Shown here one piece after another: positions 1-23,173 of a DNA stretch of 64,000 nucleotides. The notes below the pieces were generated by a model. It did not search any database and was not told where the DNA came from. It saw only the letters and a list, made by a program, of their open reading frames with translations. Source of the DNA: Micropterus salmoides (lineage: Eukaryota; Chordata; Actinopteri; Centrarchiformes; Centrarchidae); assembly GCF_014851395.1 (NCBI RefSeq), contig NW_024040485.1, positions 20,292,618 through 20,356,617 of the forward strand. The letters run 5' to 3'. How positions within the stretch are numbered: position 1 is the stretch's first letter; every line of letters starts with the position of its first letter. A program made the position numbers and the translations under genes.

Positions 1-18
1 CTTGTCCATTTAACTTAC

Positions 19-10430
<10,412 letters not shown>

Positions 10431-12742
10431 TCATGTCCGCCGAGGCTCCAGCCTGTAGGAGAGCTGCGTCAGTGCCCTCTGGTTGTCGATCACACAGAGC
10501 TTCCTAACATAGCCACGTACCTCCGCTTGATTCTTGTTGGGTTGGCATATGTCGGGATCTAAGGCAGTAGGAGAAGTCACAGCATAAAAAAAGTGATTTG
10601 AAAAGGGGTGTGTAAAGCATGTAAATGTGATAAAAGCGTGTTGGTAAATAAAAAGCAGACTTACTAAACGGTTGGCTTCTACAGTGCCTCACTTGTCGAA
10701 TTGTGTTAGCTATAATACGCTGAAGAGATAAGAATAAGGGACTCAGTATGATGCATAAAACATGTCCCTAAAATTAATAATTCAATGTGCAAAGAACCTC
10801 ACCATTTTCTCAAAATTGACCATATTGTCAATGAACGTCTTGTTGCCCTCATGTGTAAATGTCATATCTGTGAAGAAAGGAATTAAATTTAAACAGCAGC
10901 CGTGTTTCTCCCAGAGTTCATTCTCGTGTGATACAGTGACAGGTTTCTCTTCTGTTCTCTACACTGAGTCATACCTTTGAGAAGGAGTGGCATGAAGGGG
11001 ATGATTGGCGGTTCCAGTTTGGTGACAGTGAGTCGGTAGGAACGGTGGTTTCTTGAAGGGTCCTGGCACCAAACATATAAACTGTCAGTTTCAAAGACAT
11101 TCGGAACTCACTTCACCAAATTGCAAAACAACAAAAAATAATTTTTCCTAGTGGTAGAACTATGCAGGTAGGTTTGATTTCATCCAGGTTTTTAGATCCA
11201 TCTAAAGTATTTACATTTGAATCTATCCATATGGATTTCTGTTGCCACCCCAATATGATGGTGGTGAATGGAATTTCATGCAACTCACCATCATGCTCTC
11301 AAACTCAGCATAGAACTTCTTAAACTTGGTGGGGAGTTTCTGCCATGAAAAACAGAAGACGATGATAATAATAATGATAATAATAATAGCTTTTAAATAC
11401 AGGTCACAAAGTGCTTTACAGCAATCAATGTAAAACATAGACATGTCAAATGAAAATCAGTGTCACACAGTGGTGTGCAACTAATAAATTATGATGTACA
11501 ATTTAAGGAAAAATAAATTATGCATCACATAGCGGTTTGAAATCAATAAATAAAAAATAAAAAATAAACAGTCAATATTCAAATAACAATGAAATAAATT
11601 GCACATCACACATTGAAAGCTATTTTGTAGAAATGAGTCTTGAGAATTGAGATGAAATCAGGAACGGACTATACGAGCCTGATCTCCTCTGGAAGGCTGT
11701 TTCAGAGTGGGGCCATGACAACAAAGTCTGTCTCCTTTGGTTCTTAGCCTAGAGCTTGGAATAGTTAGCAGCGCCCTACCAGAGGATCTCAGTCTGTAGC
11801 CTGGCTCAGAGAGGGATAAAAGCTCAGAGATATATGAAGACGCTAGCCCATGTCTGGCCTTAAAAGTAATTAAAATAATTATGTAGTCAGTGTAGTTCTT
11901 TAGCAACAGTGGAATGCAACCAAGGGTTACTGAAGATCTAGACAAAGATTAGTTGGTTATTAGACAAAGCTTACCTCCCACGTCTGGCTCAATCTGCTAA
12001 CAGCAGGGTTGCTCATCCCCATAATGATGGCAAAGAATGAATTCAGGTTCTTAAACTCCCGACAGCTATCAACAAATACACACAAGCCAGACAAAGTGAA
12101 GGCAACTTAAAAAACAAACTTGCCTTCTTACTGTATTTGAGAAGCTTTTTGTGCAAACCAGCATGCGTATGAGGCATGTGACAGTGACCAGCAGGTCCTA
12201 CTCACTGTGCGGCTATCTTGATGAACTTCTTGAGGAGCTGGACCCTCTTGCTGAGCTGTCCGCAGAGACAGACCTCAGTGACCACCCACAGCTGAACTTG
12301 GTTGAACCTCCGCAGAAACAGGTCCAGATTGGCCGTGGTTCTCCTAAAGCTCTGCCGGCCAAACGTGTGGTAGAGCAGCTCATGCTGGGGAGAGGAGGGA
12401 GGCGACGTTAGGGGGAGCAGGTTCAGAGTTAATCCAACTGACAGGTCCTGCCAGCTTGCATTTATCAAGCATTACTCTTGCAAGGTTATTCTAATGAACA
12501 ATGACGCACCAATATCTGTATTGTGTAAAATAAGGCTCTTGAGAGCACTGTGCATGCTTGTAACAGATTGCAGTCTCCTACTACTGGCCTGAGGTTGTTT
12601 TTAGTGTGTGTGATACCTCATGCACACAGCTGAAGAGCTCCCAGTCAAACATGGTCATTTGGTAGGCCAGATCCTTGGAGCTCATCAGCTCAAAAGTTGA
12701 CATGGAGCCTGCAGAGGGACCCTCCTGGTCTGGAAGAGGAGT
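10431..12742 (-). other. rapgef4: rapgef4 catalytic CDC25-homology exons
   Basis: Exons 23-30. The order is [92 protein letters not shown] and [11 protein letters not shown]. This is the Rap-GEF core including the helical hairpin. It is intact with no stop. The carboxyl end matches the family's closing segment ([19 protein letters not shown]). Confidence 0.93.
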
Positions 12743-15700
12743 CTGAGGCACACAGACACATTTGTGCAGATTCATTAACACATTTGTTTTTTAAAACACA
12801 AACAAGAGTACATATGTTCATACACATTAAAAAATCAGTGTAAAAGTGTACCAAGACACTTTTATACATGTAGCTTTCAAACAATGTTATGTGACACAGA
12901 TCCATTGTAACTGTGCCATAAAGCATGCCAGGTATTACTATAAAATCCATCTTGTAAAAAAATTCAGAAGTTCCAAGTAAACCAAGTAAACTTACCAGAC
13001 TGTTGAGCTGGTCTCGAGGACAAGCAAATAATCGCCCGTTGATGCTCAGACCAGAAAACACTGACACGTCATTAGGCTTCAGGATTTGTTTTTCTGTCAA
13101 GAAAATAATGGCGATAGTTAGGGTTAGTTAGGATTTCAGCATGACCCAGATATGTTCCAACACTAACCTAAAGACAATATTGGAGACCATAACACCACTT
13201 TCGTTTTGCTAAATTCAACTCCTGCTCCTTGCATACACAGCACACCTGTCCCGGGTATCAATCTGTATTCTTACCACCAGCAGAGCTGAGCTGAACCAAC
13301 AGGAGCTCATCAGTGGTGCCAAGTTTGTCGGCCACAGCGCTGATCACTTCTCTTCCCGTCGCTGCCACGGCAACCCGTATTGTAGTGTACGTGTGATCGT
13401 TGCAGTACACCTTCAGGAGGACTAGACACATACACACATAACATTCTGTCATGTCTTATGTATTTTTCTTGCGGTACTTGTTTAAGAACTGTACTTATAA
13501 TATTGGACACTAATTTATTTTTACATACTTCTATCACTTTTGTAATGTACTTATGTATTATAATGTATTTTATGTCCCTTGCAGTACTTGTTGACGCACT
13601 GTAATGACGATACTGGGCACTAATTTGTTACAACCTGCCCAGGGAGGACAGATGAAAATGATCTTATTAGCGAACTCCGGTACACTTACATTGAAGTGTA
13701 TACCACAGTGTTGATTAATGTGCATTGTCCCTGGTAAATAAATAAATAAACACACACACACACAAATAATAATACTGAATAAGTAATGAACATTTTTGGT
13801 GTTACGGTGGCACTGCAGGAAAATATAAACTTCATGGCAATCTGGCAAACAGTTGTCAAAATATAATAAATGGATTGTACCTGTATAGCACCTTTCTAGA
13901 CTTCTGACCACTCAAAGCACTTTACACTACATGTCACATTCACCCCATTCACGAATATTTATACACTGATAGCACAGCCTTCAGGAGCCATTTGGGATTC
14001 AGCATCTTGCTACACTTCGACATGTGGGCTAGGGGAAGCTGAGGAATTAACCTCCGATTAGTGGGTTACCTGCTCTTCCTCCAAGCCACAGCAGCCCCCA
14101 TCTTGCGCCTCATTGCCCGCCACTAGCAGAGTAAGGTTTTTTTTTAAACTTCCCCAAAAACTTACTGTCATCATGATTCCTAATGGGCTGTTTCTTCTGC
14201 AGCCTTTCTTCTCCATTGCTGAACTGTCGTATTAGGGTTTTCTGTTCAATTACAGGAGACAGTGTGTAGTCAGTATTCACATCGCCATGATACAGCTAAC
14301 AAGTCTAATGTACAGTAGGATTGCATTAATAACAGTGGTGTGGATTAACCTTTTTTGTGGATTTGGTTTCTTCCGAACTACAAAATGAAAATAAATAAAT
14401 AAATAAATAAATAAATGTAGAGACAATAACAATAAGTTACAATAAATGCAGCTGGTACATAAAGCATCACAGTGAAAGTTTAATGTGCAGGAGCTGGGAG
14501 ACATACTGTAATTTGACGACTTTCTCCAGGTCAGGAACAAAGTCTTTCAAAGCTCTTAACACCCGAGAATCATTTGATAAACTCCCATACAACTCCTACA
14601 GAGACAGAGGGGAAGAACCACATTTAGACCATGGATGGTCCACGTAATCCTTGTAAATTATGGAATTTACTGATAGTTGAAAGCTTGCTTTTGGTCACCT
14701 CAAGGAACGATACTGGGGCAGCCTCCTCCTGTAGCATGTATGTGTGTGTGTTAGCCCAGCGCAGGGCCAGAATGAGGACCCTCCTCTTACTGTTGAGCGC
14801 ATACTCCAACCTCTCCTGTTCAGAGCCAGGTGGAGATGCCGCATGGTAGGTGCACACAAGGTTAAAGATAATTACAAAGACATTGCTCTTTGATATTCTA
14901 AGCACACAAACAGACTGTGATATCCAATTTGTCGATTGCTGAGTGCAGCAGTGGTAGCAAAAGTAGCCGAACACTGGCACTACAATGACAGACAATAAGA
15001 AAAGACCTTCTTGGCTGGGATTACAACTTGTTATTATGGTGTGAGGGGAGGTGTGCACTTGGTGAGCAGTTCATTAGTGCTGTAAGGTCAACTCCTGCTT
15101 CAGTGCTTTCATAAGCAAAACTGGCAAGTTGCACAATCCAAGATGCTGTCAGTAGCAAACAATAGACATGTCTGTCCATTTCTAAGTCAGGTTGGCAACA
15201 TAACATTCATAAGTGGATATCAATAATAAACGGACATAATGTATATAAAAGCAGAGAGAGTAAAGGCAGAAAGGATATTGTGCCATGAGTAGAGGGCACA
15301 ACTGGCTGTTGGGCATGAAGACACAGTGCATGAGGACAAAATCATCAACTGCTGGGTCTAACAGATGAGGAGAAAGACAGACAGTAAGAGGGAGAACAGT
15401 CAAAGTGGAAAGGAAAAAAGTAGTGAAAATGCCATTCATAATTACTCTGTTTATCTTGCTTCTCTGCCAAACCTCATTCTTTCTTTCATTACAATGCATT
15501 ATTGTGTCTGGACTATATCTGAGAACAATCTATTAAAAATTCATTTAGACCTAATAGCCTATTCATTTTGAGTGTGAGAGAGAGAGAGAGATATGTGTGT
15601 ATGAGTATTATTTTTCTCTATTTGGCTACCTGGTTCACTGTGATGTACATCCATCCTCATAGTCTCCAGGAAGTGCTCAAGAATCTTCTCTGGTGTTCCT

Positions 15701-16925
15701 GATATCACAGTGTACCTGCAAAAGGTGAGAAGAAGAAGATGTGAAGAATTTCATTAAAAAACTTTTGTTAGACAAAGAGAGAGATACATTCTACTGTACA
15801 CTTTAACTATGTATGCAAAAGACTCCTCACACATACTTGATGCTCCCTAGGGTGGAGGCGCCAGGACTCTTCTCTAACACCAGCACAGCTTGTTCATGTT
15901 CTTTCAAACGCACTGTGTTAGCTTCCACATCCTAAATATACAAAAAGATGCATGTATGCAAAAATCAGCAAATGCAAAAAATAAAATAAATAAAGAGGCT
16001 TCTTTAAATGTAATACAGCTCCTCTGCCACAGGAGGGACGCACACATCATAGTCAGGTAGCGTCACTTGGCAAATACTGCAGCATGATGTTTCACACAGC
16101 CTAAATGAATGAATTTGGATAGTGTTCTTTAACTTGAAGATTGTTAACTTAGAAGTGACTTCTGTGAACATACATTGCTAATAACTGTATTTGTAACAGT
16201 TTGGTCCGAAAGGTAGTAATTTGGTGCCCGTGTGACCACATGTGTATTCCATGAGAGGATAAATGTCCATCTCTTGTCATCCTACCCTGAGTATCCTGTT
16301 GAAGTCTTCCTTGTCCACACGAAGGAAGTGGCAGTTGTCCTCTCTCAGGACAATGGAGGCCGCACGAGGTGAATCTGTAACCAGGGCCAACTTTCCAAAG
16401 TCATCACCCTCATGGAGTGTGCACACCACACCCTAAGACACACACACACACACACACACACATCAACATGCTCCAAGATACAAACAAGCTCAGACAAATA
16501 CAGTTTACTAAGCAGAATCAGAAAGGAGCCCGAGCACTCACGACTGGGTGACTCATATGTACTTGTGTCTATCTGTGTGCGTGTATGTGCAGAGCACATG
16601 GGTGTATGTACACATGTGTGCTCAATGTGTATGCATGCACACAAGCATGTAGACTACATCTGCCAGTACAGTGGTTGTAAAGCGGTGTGCGGTGTGAAAT
16701 TGTGTACGCGTACAATCCCTTAAGCCATTTAATCATAGCAATGAGTCACGGTGAGCTGAGCAGAGTTTGCCAAACTCCACTGCTGGTGTTTCCCTGCACC
16801 GCAGGGCAGATCGGCTCCATACAGACACAATCAGCTCAACATTTTAATCCATTGCATGCAGAAAACTGTAACAATGCTCATGTATCAAACAAAGAGGCAC
16901 AAGCATGTGGCTGGTAGAGTGCATT

Positions 16926-16964
<39 letters not shown>

Positions 16965-19394
16965 TGCCGTAGATAACCACATTGACAGAGCCCTTCTGGA
17001 TGATGTACCATGATGTGCCCTCCTCCCCTTGGTTGAACACTGGAAGATAAAAGGAGAACAAATTCACCAACATACATGACTAACACACAAATTCAGTACA
17101 ACAAAGATCTTCAAAAAAGGGGGACACGAAGTTTTTGTTTTGTTTTTTTTATGGGGGGGGGGGGGGTTATTGGACAGAGAGACAATCCGCTTTGAAAAAT
17201 AAAGATGCATCATAGATGAGTTGAAGGGGGGTGAAGTTGTCTCTATTTTGTCTGAGGGTGGGTTCCCAGTGTCAGACTTTGAAAACCACTGCTGTTCACT
17301 ATGTACACAAACAAAAATGCATTGTAGGACGAACTGGACATAGTGAAGACTCACACACGGTTCCAGCCTTTGCATGTGACTCGAAGATCACAACGCTCGC
17401 CAGTTCCCTCTTCACCTGCAAACCACAGTACATGGCTCATATTAGATTAAGTTGCACTGCAGAAACATGTGAGAACAGCAAAAAAGGCACACATTAGGGT
17501 TTTTAAGGATTATTTAAAGTGGCCTAGGAGTCCTCACAATCCATCCTGACAGCACATGGAAAGATTTTCTTTGAGATTTTTCCTTTTCTGAAACGTTTGT
17601 TATAAGCAGTGATTTCAAAAGGATAATGAAGGGAAATAGGAATTAACAAATTAAATATACTTGGTTTAATCACCTCATTTGTGAACCACTTTCATCTCCT
17701 GGAATGTGTTTCATGTGACTTTTCATTATTATAGTAATGTAATAATACACATAATGCTGATTCTTGGAATATGGGGGGGGGACTCCATGCTCCATGAATG
17801 CTTGCCAACAAAGGTCAGCTGATCAGTATAAAACTGTGTCCTATTAAACTGGTAAGATAAATGCTGACAGTGACTCCAACTTCTCCCTCCAGTCTTAAAA
17901 ACAAAAACATTGCATCAACTGGTTCCAGCGTGTTAACGGCCTTCTTGGAGACATGTACTGTCGCTTTAAAAGAAAAGCGGACCGACTGACTCACAGTGTT
18001 GGAGAGGTGAGCTAAGGCCTTGATGTGAAGCAGCTCATCATAGATGATCTCTAGGTCATCCCCTGTCCTCTGACCAGGCCTGCGGACACATTTGTCAGAA
18101 TGAACTCACCATGAAGATTTAATGCACACACTTCACCTCTTATTACACTGCAGTCAAGTTAGTAATGACACATGCTGATGCTAAAATAATGTTGTTTTGA
18201 AAGTAGTAACTGCAGATGATTTGTTCTTATTACATATGATGGTACTGTATATTACAAATGTTGGTCTTGGATTACATTTGGCTCAGTATGCCAACTCTCC
18301 AGCATCATTTAAATATGAAACTAAATATTGCAGTAGAGTGGCAAGAATGGGAAACTGTTAAATAAGCTTTCTTGAATTACTTGAAAATGTTGCCAGTGTA
18401 ATGTAGGATCATGCAATACTATCAATAGTTACTGACGATTTCCTGAGGATCATGCGCAGCAGTGCGTCAGGGCCTGTCTGAGCGAGGAAGAGGATGGTCT
18501 CTGGCAGCTCTTCCTCACTCTCCCTCTTCTCCTCCTCGCTGGGCAACGGCGTGTCCTCCTCCTCGTCGTCAAGAAAGCGGTAGAACAGGTACTTGTCTTG
18601 GAAACCCAGCTCCTGGTCCACTGAAGAGCAGACAAGCACACATGATGGTGAAAACACACTAGTGTACATATTTAAAAACCACATACTATGCATGACGGCG
18701 CGCGTGACTACCATATTCCCTCATCTCAGAACATATTTTTAGACATCTTGTTTGAAGTATATGAATTTGAGATCAAGATTCAATCTATATTTTATGCTCC
18801 AGCTTCAAAACATCTAATTAATTTCAATGCTGCTATATACCGACACTTTCACTGTGATTGATGCTCGGATTTAGTTAAACCCACCACTCCGAGTCAAACA
18901 GGGACACTTTGCTTTAATCTAAAACATCTTTCCACTCAGTGTAGAACTGGAACTCAAACCCTGAATAGCACTTTAATTGTTGAATGTAATGTTAATGTAG
19001 CTTTATTGTTTACTATATGAAGTGTAAATGCAAACATTGTTGACTCTATGTATTTAATTTGACTATGGACCCCAGGATAACTACAACTAATGTGGAGCCC
19101 AATAAACAAATAATAATAATTATTATTATTATTATTATTATTATTATAATAATAATAATAATTTATTATTATAATAATAATAATAATTTATTATTATAAT
19201 AATAATAATAATTTATTATTATTATAATAATAATAATAATAATAATAATTATAATAATAATAATAATTTATTATTATTATTATAATAATAATAATAATAA
19301 TTTATTATTATATAATAATAATAATAATTTATTATTATTATAATAATAATAATAATAATAATAATTATTATTATTATTATTATTATTATATTAT

Positions 19395-19463
<69 letters not shown>

Positions 19464-19481
19464 TATTATTATTATTATTAT

Positions 19482-19555
<74 letters not shown>

Positions 19556-22500
19556 CAATAACCTAAATGAATGCATTTTAATTTAATACATACAGTAAAA
19601 CAAGGATAATGTGAAGAAATGAATTCTCCCTGGTCTGTTTGGCTGCAATAGAGTTTTATGGAACTGGCTATTGCATGTTATGATATCTGTGCAGTGCATA
19701 GAATAAAACTAATCAGCATCAGTGTTGGGCAGTAACGTGTTACTGTAATAATATTGCTTTTCCCAGTAACTAGTAGTGTAACTAATTACTTTTCTAAAAC
19801 AGTAATATTATTACTAGTTACTAAGGCAAGTAACGCTGCGTTACTCGTTACTGAACGCACCATCCTTGACATGAATTGACGACTGTGCGGCAGCTCAGCA
19901 GGACCGGACCTTCTGTTGTTCATGTCCGCTGATAGCCAAAACTAAAGGAAAAATGGAGAACGAGGGAGAGAGGCGTTCTTTCCGGAGCCGATTTATTGAA
20001 GCATCTCCTGAAGCAGCACAGCAACATGAAACTTGCAGAAAGAAACTCCGGCCGCTACTGTAACTGATACTTGGACTCGTTGGAAGAGAGTGGTGTTAAC
20101 ATAACGTTTTGTAAAAATACTGAATACTGCTCTTATAAACAGGCTACATGTGCAGAAAAACAGTAGTCAGGATTTACTTGCCTTATGTTTTTATTTCAGC
20201 CAGTGGTGTAAAGAAACATTAGGCTTAGGCTATATGCTTTGTAAAAAACACACTCCTTGCTGCTGTTATGAATATGATATTAGTTAATAAATTCGGGGGA
20301 GACTGCTTTGTTTGGGGGTGAAGGGAGATGGTAGTGAAAGCAGTATTTCCCATAATTAGCATATAATTTGGATTATCATCAACGCTGACCGCAACATATT
20401 GATTTTCTATTTATTTATTTATTTTATTTACACTACGCGTATTTAAAATACTATTTGGTTGATGAGCTGTATTGAGGAGCATATATTCGTGCAGCACCTT
20501 CTCGCTCGCTCCCTCTTTCTCTCGTGAACACCACTGCACAAACCTGTCCAAAGTTAGAATACCCCCCTCCCCCGCTGTCATTCTGTGGGAAACACTGGAA
20601 AGTAACTCGAGTAACGTAACTAGTTATTTTTATCACCCAGTAATAAGTGAAGTAATATTACTTTTTTAAAGGAGTAATAAGTAACTAGTAATATATTACA
20701 ATTTCTGAGTAACTTGCCCAACACTGATCAGCATACACTAAGATGAGAAAGCCAAAGTTGTAGTTACCGTGATTAAGCACCCCTTCTTCTAGTAGTGCCT
20801 GCCACATCCCAACAGCGTGGGACCGTGTGAGAACACAGGCACTCTGCAGCACCAACCAGTCCACCAGCTCTGTGCCCACACAGCATTGTCTGCAATACAT
20901 ACATACAAATGAGATCCACAGACTTTGTTCTACAGCTGTTGCAGCTCTGTGTATATGCACACGTGCTGACCTGTATGTCTTCAGGTGGTACTTCCTGTCT
21001 CGAATCATGTGTGGGGCTCTGGACAGGATGGCATTGCGGAGAACCTTCCCCGCTCTCTGCAGCTTCTCTGAAGGAATCTATAGAACACGCAGAAACACTA
21101 GGGTAGTTTGGTGAACTGATTGTGAACTGTAACCCAGGAGTTAATACTTGTTGCTGACTCCAGGCTGGAACGTAAACACAGACGAAGGTCAGAGAATTAA
21201 TGTGAGATCACATTTTAAAGAAGTGAAATCTGAAATGCTACATGGGAAACCTCACTGCAATATTTACACAAACACATAATGGTGCAGATCTTACTACCCA
21301 GGTAAATGAAAATTACCTGTGTAAACAGCTTATTCTGATGGGCAAATCAAATTAATACATTTTGTAAAATGTATGTGATTGTGTGCATCCCAAACTGAAG
21401 TTAATGCTAGTAACATACAGTAAAGCATTTTACAGCACTCACACCAGTAAATCTGTATCAACACACACATCCTATACAGAGCACACCTGCACCTTAGAAA
21501 CAAGGGAAAGTGCAGCTGCTGCTGAAAACAACAAAGACCGACATGTTAATTAGGGAAGGTGGGATATTTCTTCTATGCGCATGCATTAGCTAGCATTAAC
21601 ATAACTACAGAGGATCACAGCTGTGAGTCCACGATAGCCTCTTCTGAGAACACATACATGTCGTCAAAATCTATTCTGGCATCGTGGTTCATTCACAAAC
21701 ATGTAAGTATGCAGTAGTGCACAATTTTATGACACTGTGGTCCAGTTTACTATGTGCTCTCTATGCTGTTTAAAACCTACAGAACGTTCGTTTTTTTTAA
21801 AGAATCATATAGCTTTTGATTGCAAATAATAAACTACAGCATTTTCCCAAACATCAAACTTATCAAACATATGAGACTAAATACAATTTTGCTCAACTGT
21901 CCATGCCCTGTCCACCCAGATATTCTGACTTATTCTCATGCTTTGTCTGCTGTGAGGAAGCTCACACCTCTCCGAAACGTGTTGGCAGCATTTACTGTAT
22001 AAATACACTTCCTCCATGAATAAAAGATGTGCCTATAAGTTCCAAGCAGTGAGCTGGCGGGAGTATTTACCTTGTTGTGAGCTTTGTTTGCAGAGTCTGA
22101 GTTCATGTTGTCTTTGTCTGCGAGTCCTGGGGAACAAAAAACAGTTGTCAAGCTGGTGGAATTGAGGATTTTTTTATTTTTTTACAGATACTTTTCCAAA
22201 TTCATTCCCAAAACATCAAAATCTAAACCTATTCCTTGTGTAGCTTTCATGCTAAATGCCAACACATGCAGGGAGGCATGCTGTACCACACATGATGTAA
22301 ACGTTAGGCTGAAAACAAGTATATCTTGAAAAGGAAGCAGGATTACTTTAGTAGGACCAAGTACTCATTTTTCTTTTTCAAGCTAAAATACTTATTTTAC
22401 TACATTATACTTACATTTTGGGGCCTAACGTTTATCTAAATACAACCTGTTAATTTTCAGACCTCTGTTTCACAATATTACATTTCTATTTTGCATGTTT

Positions 22501-22660
22501 TATGTACAACTTAACACACTTTGGTCTAGTAATTTACCATTTACATTGTGCCCTGCACTCTAGTTTTTCCCTGCTTACTGTCATTGTTGGATCCACTCTC
22601 CATGGCTCCATAAGGAGGGGCCAACAGTCCAGCCAAGCTCTGACGATACTTCTACAAGAC

Positions 22661-22691
<31 letters not shown>

Positions 22692-22802
22692 GAATTGATG
22701 TCAATCTTGAAAACATTTACACTTCTAATATTATAATACATCATTTACAAGACATCATCCATTAGACATCAAAACCCTCTACATTTCTTTCTGCCTCTCT
22801 TC

Positions 22803-22836
<34 letters not shown>

Positions 22837-23132
22837 GCAAGTGCCCTTCACAACAAAGCTCTTTGTACAACCAAGATCATTTACATGCAGAACATTATAT
22901 AACACACACACACACACACTCTTACAGCAGCATTCAAAACAGGGTTAATGAGTAAAACCAAAGCTGCTAATTGTGTACAGATGCTGTTCTTACAGCTGTT
23001 ACGCACTGTGTTTGCATTTCTATAGCAGAGACATTGAAATACAAACAGTGGGTTGTTTATAGCCTGAATGTGCCATTTCTTGTTTCCAAGGTCTTTACCA
23101 AGCAACTTATGCCTTCTGAGGATTGTCAGGAG

Positions 23133-23173
<41 letters not shown>

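Larger units (their letters stand above)
12996..14241 (-). other. rapgef4: rapgef4 Ras-association (RA) domain exons
   Basis: Exons 20-22. They encode [40 protein letters not shown] and [20 protein letters not shown]. This is the ubiquitin-like RA fold that in Epac2 binds Ras and helps target the protein. Two very short exons just upstream (28 bp at 14377-14350 and 89 bp at 14595-14507) form the linker. Confidence 0.9.
16286..17415 (-). other. rapgef4: rapgef4 high-affinity cAMP-binding domain (CNB-B)
   Basis: Exons 11-13 encode [29 protein letters not shown] and [24 protein letters not shown]...PRAAS is the phosphate-binding cassette, and Lys in place of the usual Glu (FGELAL in PKA) is an Epac hallmark. 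It is intact. The intron between exons 12 and 13 is flanked by GT repeats. Confidence 0.94.
18437..21077 (-). other. rapgef4: rapgef4 DEP domain exons
   Basis: Exons 7-9 encode [49 protein letters not shown] and [19 protein letters not shown]. The DEP domain anchors Epac proteins to membranes. The GTELVDW core and the closing YLFYRF strand are visible. Confidence 0.93.

Noticed and set aside
15279..15357. Read-through of rapgef4 exon 16 as [13 protein letters not shown]
   Set aside because: The open frame past 15279 is intronic; it begins with the U12 donor ATATCCTTT and loses family similarity at once.
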